This document shows, one piece after another, positions 57,790-64,000 of a stretch of DNA of 64,000 nucleotides (the first letter of the stretch is position 1; each line of letters begins with the position of its first letter). The notes beneath the pieces are model-generated. The model was not told the DNA's origin. It worked only from the letters and a program-made list of their open reading frames with translations, and did no database searches. A program made the translations under genes and the position numbers. Origin of the DNA: Methanobacterium subterraneum (GTDB taxonomy: Archaea > Methanobacteriota > Methanobacteria > Methanobacteriales > Methanobacteriaceae); the NCBI RefSeq assembly GCF_002813695.1, contig NZ_CP017768.1:744001-808000 (forward strand), written 5' to 3'.

Positions 57790-58023
57790 TCAGTCCCTGA
57801 TTAGAGTTAAAAGAATTAGTAAGGGTAAGATTCCACTTATCAGATTCAAAAGGCAACTGGCCACGTCTCCGGCTATGAGGTTACCAATTACCAGGAAAAA
57901 AACCCCAATAAAATAGAGGACCAGAAAGTAGGGATTTATATTTTTATCCTTCGAAACTGCGGTTTTGTAAAACTGAATTATCCATCCAATGGTGACCAAT
58001 ATTAATCCGGCGATAAAATACAT
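57790..58023 (-). CDS. Small membrane protein (77 aa)
   Basis: Three hydrophobic spans: FIAGLILVTIGWIIQFYKTA, YFLVLYFIGVFFLVIGNLIA and CLLNLISGILPLLILLTLI. The only charged part is the loop VSKDKNINP. GAGGGAAT stands before the ATG. No family recognised. Confidence 0.6.
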   Translation of the reverse strand: MYFIAGLILVTIGWIIQFYKTAVSKDKNINPYFLVLYFIGVFFLVIGNLIAGDVASCLLNLISGILPLLILLTLIRD

Positions 58024-58368
58024 ATAATTCCCTCTTTAATGATTGTTTAATGTTAGTTAGAAGTTATTTTAGTCAATTAATTAATATTTCTTTTTGATTT
58101 AATCTATGTAATGTGGTTAGTCAGATTTATTTTTTCATTTCAAAGATTTTCCATTTACAAATCACATTTGGTAGAGATTTGGGTGTAAACTTGGAATAAC
58201 TACTTTTAAGGTAAATGCTTTATTTAGTAAACAGAGCCTTAAAATAAGGTAAAACAGAACAGTTGGTAAATGAACAAACTGTTCGGATGCTTATATTTTT
58301 AGGGGGATTATCATTTTTTAAAGAGCCCCTGATTTATTGAATTCTAAAACAATTGGAGTATTTCTAAA
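58024..58368. promoter_or_regulatory. Spacer with inverted repeat before the DUF4405-like pair
   Basis: GAACAGTT (58257-58264) and AACTGTTC (58277-58284) are perfect 8-bp arms with a 12-nt centre, 85-112 bp upstream of the 58369 gene. The rest of this 345-bp spacer shows no gene. Confidence 0.45.
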
Positions 58369-58707
58369 ATGGTTTATGATATAATATTACCGGCCATACC
58401 CTTTATTGGAGGGTATGCATTGACTTACAGTCTTTACAAAATGAATCTAATTAAAAGATCAATCCATATCAACTTGTGGAACCTGATCATTCTATTATCC
58501 TTTATCATATCTGGAGGAGCGGGTTTCCTTCTCCTTATATTTATGGAACTGGGCATTAAACTGCCCATTAATCAGCCTTTACTTTACTGGCATGTTGAGT
58601 TAGGGGTGACCCTGGCCCTGGTCACTATTTTCCACTTCCACATTTACTGGAAGTCAGCAAAGACCATGTTCATAGCGGCAAAAAGGAGGTCTAAAAATAA
58701 AACTTAA
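58369..58707 (+). CDS. DUF4405-like membrane protein
   Basis: A 112-aa protein with three spans. Histidines sit in the places typical of DUF4405/cytochrome b561-like proteins: INLWNLIILLSFIISGGAGF and LLYWHVELGVTLALVTIF followed by HFHIYWKSAKTMF. GGAG lies 10 nt before ATG. It is followed by a related, longer protein whose SD overlaps its 3' end. It could bind haem or just be a degenerate relative; the window does not decide. Confidence 0.65.
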   Translation: MVYDIILPAIPFIGGYALTYSLYKMNLIKRSIHINLWNLIILLSFIISGGAGFLLLIFMELGIKLPINQPLLYWHVELGVTLALVTIFHFHIYWKSAKTMFIAAKRRSKNKT

Positions 58708-59689
58708 GGAAAAGTTTATCACCGCACTTACCTCTATCCCCCTTATTGCCGGGGCTACCATGTCCGGTGCATGTGCTCTAAGCTGTCCCTATGGTATAAG
58801 CTGCACTGCTCCGGGACAATGCCCCAGATACGTAGATGCAGGTGGGGATGGTATATGTGATCTGGGACAGCCCACTACTTCCAGTTCCAGTGCAGAAAGC
58901 ACATCCTATGATAATGATGGCAGTTCAGCTTACACCCCCCTGGATCAAACTGACACGTCCAGTAGTGTGTCATCAGAATCCGTGCCAAACAGTTCTGATA
59001 ATATCAGTGCAGTGGCTGACCCTGGAAACGGTATGGATAACGGTAGTATACCCGATGAACCCCAGTATTTCACCCTCCCTGTAAGTATGCTTCTTATTGG
59101 ACTTTACCTAATAACTCATTTCCTATTCAGTAAAGGTATACTCAGCCGACAGAAACACCGCAGAATCTGGAACCTTCTAATCACCGCTGGAATGGCAGGT
59201 AGTGGAATTACCGGCATATTATTAATACTATTCATAAATCTGAGTATAAAAACTGCTTTAAATCCCTCACTGACTTTCTGGCATGTGGAACTATCGATAC
59301 TGATGGTTATTGCCACAATAATACACCTGCATCTTTACAGAAAACCATTCAAGAACATGTTCCGGGTTCTCTTTGGAGTGAAAAATTTTAAAGTGTCTAA
59401 AAAACCAGCTTCCATCCTGGCAGTGGTGATCTTAATCACTGTGGTAGCGGTATCTGGACAGTATTTAAGTTCATCCCTGGATGAAGGTGGGAAAGTTAAC
59501 ACCGCTGCTAATATTACCTCCAATAACACCACTAACAGTAATCAGGAACAGGACTCACAGGAAACATCCACCAACAGTGTTCAAAGTCCATCTACCAGTG
59601 ATGTTCAAACCTACGACACATCTGGAGATTTAGAGGAGACAACCACTACTACCAAGTCTGGTGGGGGTAAAGGTAAAAACAGGTCTTGA
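58697..59689 (+). CDS. Secreted Cys-rich / DUF4405-like membrane protein, probable ATA start
   Basis: About 330 aa. The ATG at 58760 would start inside a signal peptide: upstream in frame is (M)KLKEKFITALTSIPLIAGAT then MSGACALS. The only fitting start is ATA 58697, 6 nt after GGAGGT (58685-58690); no ATG, GTG or TTG lies in that stretch. The mature protein has SCPYGISCTAPGQCPRYVDA followed by GGDGICD, a Cys-rich, possibly Fe-S or Ca-binding segment; a Ser-rich linker; three spans with KHRRIWNLLI, FWHVELSI and IHLHLYRKPFKNMF as in its neighbour; and a Ser/Thr/Asn-rich outer end. It overlaps the previous gene by 11 nt. Confidence 0.68.
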   Translation: MKLKEKFITALTSIPLIAGATMSGACALSCPYGISCTAPGQCPRYVDAGGDGICDLGQPTTSSSSAESTSYDNDGSSAYTPLDQTDTSSSVSSESVPNSSDNISAVADPGNGMDNGSIPDEPQYFTLPVSMLLIGLYLITHFLFSKGILSRQKHRRIWNLLITAGMAGSGITGILLILFINLSIKTALNPSLTFWHVELSILMVIATIIHLHLYRKPFKNMFRVLFGVKNFKVSKKPASILAVVILITVVAVSGQYLSSSLDEGGKVNTAANITSNNTTNSNQEQDSQETSTNSVQSPSTSDVQTYDTSGDLEETTTTTKSGGGKGKNRS

Positions 59690-59692
59690 AGC

Positions 59693-59732
59693 GGAAAGGG
59701 TGTTTTAATTCACTTTTCCATTTCTTTTTTTA
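59693..59732 (+). terminator. Hairpin with T-run
   Basis: GGAAAGGGTG (59693-59702) pairs, with one bulge and a G-T pair, with CACTTTTCC (59711-59719), followed by ATTTCTTTTTTTATT: terminator-like, just after the 58.7-kb gene. Confidence 0.5.
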
Positions 59733-59918
59733 TTAAATAAATTCCTTTTTCAGATATCACTTTTTTTAAATTAAATTTCCTTTTCTTAGGTATCACCTTT
59801 TTTTGAATTCTCCTTTTTAGGATTAAAAAAATTTTTCATTAAAATTTTTCAATCCTATTCCAAAGGATAATATTAGTGTCCTATGAATTGGTATAACAGT
59901 GATGGGTTTAAAAAATAA

Positions 59919-61097
59919 TCAGGGTACCGTAGGTTTGGTTCCCCCTGCTGGATTGGAGCAGAATGTTCTGAAATCACAGGCATCACAGGTTCTTCGTTCA
60001 GGTTGTGGATTCCAGGAATTTTGAATACCACACCCATCCACTTCACAGTTAATGTTTTCCTCAATATCTCCCACCACACTATCAAAGGCCCTTAAAGATT
60101 CATGTAAGGAGTCATCTTCAATGGGTATTATCCGGATTGAACGCAGGTTCTGATAGGATTGAGATAGATCAGGTGGGCTTGTTCTGGATTTCCAGTTCAT
60201 CAGTAATTCTAGATCGTCACCATCCGGCATGATATCAGTTTGATGGTTTATAACTTCCCCTTTAAGTTCCTCCAGGTCCTTTTTAAATCTGTGGAGTTCG
60301 TTGATGTAGAAAAGTATTCCCACCAGAACTGGTTTAGAATCTGGTTGTAGGGAACGGAGCCAGGCATAGGTCTGTACCTGCCACTGGTGATGTAACCATG
60401 ATGGAGACCCAGGGACCGGTCGGTTCATACCCTTGTAATCCACAATGATCTCATAGGAGTCCAGTTTCCGGATCTTCTTTTTAAATTCAGGGTTACGGTG
60501 GAGATATTTTATTATAAGATTATCCGGGGTGGCCTCCTCCAGCTGCACTGAACTTAAAACATCCACAATACCAGTGACACCGTAATAATTGGAACGGCTG
60601 ACATCCTTCTGGTAACGGGGCATGTCCCGTATACCCTTAAGCCTTACCTCGGCATCATCAATTAATGGGAATAAATGAGGTCCCCAGGTGTTAATGGCCT
60701 TCTCCGCTCGGATGCTGGCCACCAGTTTATGAGGATGATGGTGGTCTGGGCAGAGTCCAGGGTTATCATTTCCACCTTCAAAGGTACAGAACAGGTTTGG
60801 TGGAGGGTTCAGTCCCCTGGATCTCATTCTCTTATTGATTTCCAGTTCTACCGGGCGGATCTGGGTTTCCCAGTCCCAGGGGAAGTCCTTCCAGTGGTGT
60901 TCATCCCAGCGGAGGTAAGCTTCTTCCATAACCCCGTGGATGAAGTTACCGAACCATAACTGAACTGGCATGGAAGGGGGTAGTGTGGCCTTATTCTGGT
61001 AACGGTACTGTAAAGGGCATGTCAGATAGGATAACAGGTCCCCGGTGAGACTGTATTCTGGTATAATATAGGGTTTGGAGCGTACAGATAAAGACAT
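59919..61097 (-). CDS. PD-(D/E)XK nuclease with C-terminal Fe-S cysteines (RecB/Cas4-like)
   Basis: About 392 aa from ATG 61097 (AAAGGTG as SD). LLSYLTCPLQYRYQNKA opens the protein as in RecB/AddB-type nucleases. WFGNFIHGVMEEAY contains the His; VTGIVDVLSSVQ gives the Asp; YEIIVDYKGMNRP is the D-x-K motif. The C-terminus has CEVDGCGIQNSW..., TCDACDFRTFC, a four-cysteine cluster like the Fe-S clasp of AddB/Cas4. It follows a UvrD-like helicase by 18 bp, making a two-gene helicase-nuclease pair. Likely processes DNA ends for repair or attacks foreign DNA. Confidence 0.82.
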   Translation of the reverse strand: MSLSVRSKPYIIPEYSLTGDLLSYLTCPLQYRYQNKATLPPSMPVQLWFGNFIHGVMEEAYLRWDEHHWKDFPWDWETQIRPVELEINKRMRSRGLNPPPNLFCTFEGGNDNPGLCPDHHHPHKLVASIRAEKAINTWGPHLFPLIDDAEVRLKGIRDMPRYQKDVSRSNYYGVTGIVDVLSSVQLEEATPDNLIIKYLHRNPEFKKKIRKLDSYEIIVDYKGMNRPVPGSPSWLHHQWQVQTYAWLRSLQPDSKPVLVGILFYINELHRFKKDLEELKGEVINHQTDIMPDGDDLELLMNWKSRTSPPDLSQSYQNLRSIRIIPIEDDSLHESLRAFDSVVGDIEENINCEVDGCGIQNSWNPQPERRTCDACDFRTFCSNPAGGTKPTVP

Positions 61098-61115
61098 GGG
61101 ATACACCTTTTTTTT

Positions 61116-63467
61116 TTAGATATGTTTTATATTTTCCAAACGTGGCCAGTGCCATTTACCATCTCGGGACCAGCCTGTAGCCACGTTTGCTATTCTTCGA
61201 GGTCCCTGCTTGGTATGATAACCATCCTTGACACTCTCTAATCCCACCAACAAAAGAACATCCTGAGGGCGGCTGAAGGCCACAAAATACTGTCTTATAA
61301 GGTCATCAAAGGCCCGGTCACGAGGGGATCTATCAGGTTCCTCCAGGGGTGAGCAAGTTCTGAGTTCATCTTCCATGTTGCAGGGTTTCCCACCCTCACG
61401 GGGGAATCGTTTGAATTCCTGGGCAGGGTAATTTTTTGAAAAATCCGAACCAACATCCACAATAACCAGGGGAAATTCCAGTCCCTTGGCCTGGTGGATG
61501 CTCATAATGTTAATCCGGTCGTCAGGAAGAGTTTCCAGTAGCCCCTCATCCACCTCTATGGCACCAGTGGCTAAAGGCACCAGTATGTTCCATATGGCCT
61601 CCCTCACCGAGGCCTGGTTCAATTCTTCATCATCATAATGGAGTATTTCACCCCCGAAATTGTTGAAGATACCAGTCTGGGACATGGTACGGGTCACCGC
61701 CTCCAGGTACACCAGACTCTCCACATCATTCTTAAGGTGAGGTATCCAGGTTACCAGTTGATAGGTCAGTTCAATCAGGGGTACATTGCTCTTCCATTTA
61801 CTCCTACCAATGGGTGTTCTGTTTTGCCAGGCATCAACAAATCGTTTAAGGGATAATGGCTTGACTGGTTCCGGGTCTTCTTCCCAGTATTCCCTGGCTT
61901 TATTCCTCCATACAGCGAAGTTGTGTTTAGCCTGGCTGGGTAACTTCTCAATGGTATCTTGTACCTGGCACTGGGGGTCAATACATTCCATGATCAACCC
62001 GCAGAGCAGGGCAGTTTGCCAGGCTCTTTCCAGGTCACTTCCCCGGGGATTGAAAACATTAAGGTCATATTTCTGGAGATTTTTTCTTAAAAGTAAGGGT
62101 AATCGGGGTTTACCACTACTGGATAATTCTAATGGTGAGCTCATGAGTACTGATAAATCAGCAGGACTTCCTTCATCGGGATCTGCCTGGATTATGAATT
62201 TTTCCCCTTCGTGGGAGAAGGTGTATCCATCATTCAGTACTTTATGGATGAACTCGGATAGATCATGGGCCAGGGTGGGAAGATCATCACGGAAGAGTCC
62301 CATCACCGGGAAGTCAATGTAATCATTTTTCCTTCCAGCTTCAATGGATGGTTTACCCTTCACCCGGGCTGGCTGGAACCTGGGATCTAACTGGCAGAAC
62401 TGGTTGCAAATTTCCACAATGGTCCTGGTGGACCGGTAATTCTGTTTCAGGTAGATGAGCTGTGGGGTAATGTTAAGTTTTTCAGTTATCCTGGTTTGGT
62501 AGTTGGTGAATAGATCCACAGTGGCTCCTCTGAATCGGTAGAGGGACTGGTCATCATCCCCCACAACAGTAAGGCTACCACCATTATTTAGGGCATGTTT
62601 AGCCAGCTGGAAGTATATCCTTTCCTGGAGAAGGTTGGTGTCCTGGTATTCATCCACCAGTACCATTTTTAGAGTGGTGGTGAATTTATCCAATTTTCCC
62701 TTAATGAGCTGGTCCAGGAATTCAGCTTCCAGGGAGGCAAAGTCATAGAGCAGGTTATCTCGGAGGTACTGGGTGTAGTAGGCCACTGATTCCAGGGCCA
62801 GTAGAAAGCCGGGGTGGTCCTTGTTTTCCAGGAGCTGGTTCCAGTATACCTGGTCATAGTATAGCCGGTCCTTTATCTCCAGGAGGTTGCGTGCCATTTC
62901 TGGAGTGTTAAGTCCCCAACTGGTACCCCGTAATCCTTTAAGATATTCTCGTAAGTCATCATTGTGGTGTTTATCACCATCGAATAATCCGATTCTGAGC
63001 ATCAATCCACTGGCCACGAACTCTTCAATAACCACGGGTGGTGGTGCTCCAGGGTCGCGGTGGGTTCTGAGCACATCCTCGGAGATACTGTCCAGGGTCC
63101 CGGTTATGATCTGATTGAAGTCTAACCCCCTTAGATCTGGATGTAGGTCTTCAAGTTCAGGATCCTCCAGGAGAACTTGTCTTATCTCGTCTCCCCATGA
63201 AAGGATTCTGGAGCGTAACTCGTTAGCTGCCTTTCTGGTGAAGGTTGTGGCTAATATGGATGAAGGGTGAACATCATCCACGTAGATGAATTTCAGTATC
63301 TTCAAAACCATGACCGTGGTTTTACCACTACCCGGTCCAGCCACCAGAAACTGGGATTGGGTGAGGGGTGCACTTATGGCCTGGTTCTGGTCCGGGTTGT
63401 CCTCTGCCCTTATCCGTCGGTTTAAGTGTTTAGTAACAATGTCCTGGTATGTTTCCCATAAAATCAA
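61116..63467 (-). CDS. UvrD/PcrA-like superfamily 1 DNA helicase
   Basis: About 783 aa. Motifs in order: Q-motif/I QNQAISAPLTQSQFLVAGPG then SGKTT (~residue 44), Ia TTFTRKAANELRSRI, II LVDEYQDTNLLQE, III VVGDDDQSLYRFRGA, IV LKQNYRSTRTIVE, V IMSIHQAKGLEFPLVIV, VI YFVAFSRPQDVLLLVG. All core SF1A motifs are present. Start at TTG 63467 is chosen because GGGGAG lies 7 nt upstream; in-frame ATGs at 63482 and 63488 lack an SD. It is co-transcribed with the nuclease gene 18 bp downstream, resembling AddAB or AdnAB split helicase-nucleases. Confidence 0.9.
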   Translation of the reverse strand: MILWETYQDIVTKHLNRRIRAEDNPDQNQAISAPLTQSQFLVAGPGSGKTTVMVLKILKFIYVDDVHPSSILATTFTRKAANELRSRILSWGDEIRQVLLEDPELEDLHPDLRGLDFNQIITGTLDSISEDVLRTHRDPGAPPPVVIEEFVASGLMLRIGLFDGDKHHNDDLREYLKGLRGTSWGLNTPEMARNLLEIKDRLYYDQVYWNQLLENKDHPGFLLALESVAYYTQYLRDNLLYDFASLEAEFLDQLIKGKLDKFTTTLKMVLVDEYQDTNLLQERIYFQLAKHALNNGGSLTVVGDDDQSLYRFRGATVDLFTNYQTRITEKLNITPQLIYLKQNYRSTRTIVEICNQFCQLDPRFQPARVKGKPSIEAGRKNDYIDFPVMGLFRDDLPTLAHDLSEFIHKVLNDGYTFSHEGEKFIIQADPDEGSPADLSVLMSSPLELSSSGKPRLPLLLRKNLQKYDLNVFNPRGSDLERAWQTALLCGLIMECIDPQCQVQDTIEKLPSQAKHNFAVWRNKAREYWEEDPEPVKPLSLKRFVDAWQNRTPIGRSKWKSNVPLIELTYQLVTWIPHLKNDVESLVYLEAVTRTMSQTGIFNNFGGEILHYDDEELNQASVREAIWNILVPLATGAIEVDEGLLETLPDDRINIMSIHQAKGLEFPLVIVDVGSDFSKNYPAQEFKRFPREGGKPCNMEDELRTCSPLEEPDRSPRDRAFDDLIRQYFVAFSRPQDVLLLVGLESVKDGYHTKQGPRRIANVATGWSRDGKWHWPRLENIKHI

Positions 63468-63778
63468 TTGATAACTCCCCATTACCAAGTTCTAATGTAA
63501 TATGTAGTATTGATAGGATCATATTTAACATAAAATTGTTTTGGGGAGAAATATTATTCAAAAGTAACCCTCCCTAAAAAAAGCTTATAAATGATTCATT
63601 GTTTATTCTAAAAATTGTTAATCCATAGGAAGAAAATTAGCATTAAGTGAGTGAGTTGTATTTATCCACATCACAGGTTATCACAATGATCTGCTGGCTT
63701 ATTGAGTATTTTCCAGTATAAAACTCAATTTTCGATAGAATTAAATAAACTAAGAACTGATCTATACATGGTGAGGGT

Positions 63779-63952
63779 ATGACCGAGATTGACAAAGAAA
63801 TCATCCAAATAAAATTTCTGCTTGAAAAAATAGAGGGTATTATTGATTCCCGGCTTATCGGAGAGGAAGATCCTGAAGAAGATGAGATTAAAGAAATCAT
63901 TGATTTCGAAAGTAGGAAAAAAGCCGGAGAACTTGAATTAAATGAGATATAA
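63779..63952 (+). CDS. RelB-like antitoxin (57 aa)
   Basis: The peptide MTEIDKEIIQIKFLLEKIEG then IIDSRLIGEEDPEEDEIKEI is short, acidic and helical, and overlaps the next gene by 11 nt. GGTGAGGG stands before the ATG. Order, size, acidity and overlap fit the antitoxin of a RelBE/ParDE-type pair. It would bind and neutralise the toxin and repress the promoter. Confidence 0.65.
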   Translation: MTEIDKEIIQIKFLLEKIEGIIDSRLIGEEDPEEDEIKEIIDFESRKKAGELELNEI

Positions 63953-64000
63953 AGTTTTTCTAGATAGAAAAGCCCTCAAAAATTTGGAAGATATTGAGTC
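63942..64000 (+). CDS. RelE/ParE-like toxin, 5' end only (cut by window edge)
   Basis: Only 19 residues are visible: MRYKVFLDRKALKNLEDIE. 'Y-K-V-x-L-x-x-K-A-x-K-x-L' is the usual start of RelE/ParE toxins. It overlaps the antitoxin stop (ATGA-like coupling), as is common in these pairs. The rest lies beyond the window. Confidence 0.6.
   Translation, partial: MRYKVFLDRKALKNLEDIE

Noticed and set aside
61638..63471. Plus-strand frames up to 178 aa opposite the helicase gene
   Set aside because: Shadows of a fully motif-bearing helicase; Ser/Leu/Arg-rich translations with no homology.

Overview
The window looks like part of the chromosome of a methanogenic archaeon of the Methanobacterium type (order Methanobacteriales). 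The supporting signs are a four-ligand NikR, LL-diaminopimelate aminotransferase, a MurD-like ligase, many small double-zinc-ribbon proteins, PsbP-like lipoproteins, TATA-like promoters with strong Shine-Dalgarno (SD) sites, frequent TTG/GTG starts, and AT-rich spacers. Genus is an inference; no rRNA or tRNA gene was seen to confirm it.

Layout. 1-12.4 kb is a defence and DNA-repair island: a TPR/metallo-beta-lactamase protein, a DUF1802 protein, an EVE-like/Mrr endonuclease, an HhH-GPD glycosylase-like protein, a converging McrB/McrC-type pair, an unrecognised 350-aa protein divergent from McrB, exonuclease III and an ADP-ribosylglycohydrolase. 12.6-17.4 kb holds a zinc-ribbon protein, an M48 peptidase, a complete insertion sequence with an 8-bp target duplication, a second HhH-GPD-like Fe-S protein and the decayed 3' end of another exonuclease III. 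17.7-30.1 kb is mixed housekeeping: NikR, a lipoprotein, a DUF4143-type ATPase behind three phased operators, an IS630 element with a -1 frameshift, DapL, a Mur-ligase homologue, a zinc-ribbon/HEAT protein, an RNase J-like protein and an OB-HD nuclease.

30-47 kb is sparse, with long AT-rich spacers, many secreted or lipoprotein genes, a pair of secreted peptidoglycan-binding/transglutaminase-like paralogues that seem to start at ATT, a Nudix hydrolase, a HEPN-like protein, a sensor histidine kinase and an MFS transporter. 47-54.5 kb carries a truncated MFS copy, two LemA genes with HtpX and a DUF2207 protein, and decayed fragments. 54.6-64 kb holds a CARF-wHTH regulator, a response regulator next to an ARPP-1-type gene, two DUF4405-like membrane proteins, a UvrD helicase with a PD-(D/E)XK nuclease, and the start of a RelBE-type toxin-antitoxin pair at the right edge.

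How the genes may act together. The left island has the parts to recognise and destroy modified foreign DNA: EVE-type readers fused to Mrr and McrB nucleases, plus glycosylase and AP-endonuclease activities. That is inference from domains and neighbourhood. The 32-36 kb pair and the Mur-ligase homologue point to cell-wall (pseudomurein) turnover. The LemA/HtpX/DUF2207 cluster is a membrane-quality module. Four genes appear to use non-canonical ATT or ATA start codons, two of them paralogues with the same signal layout; this is one of the more unusual features here.
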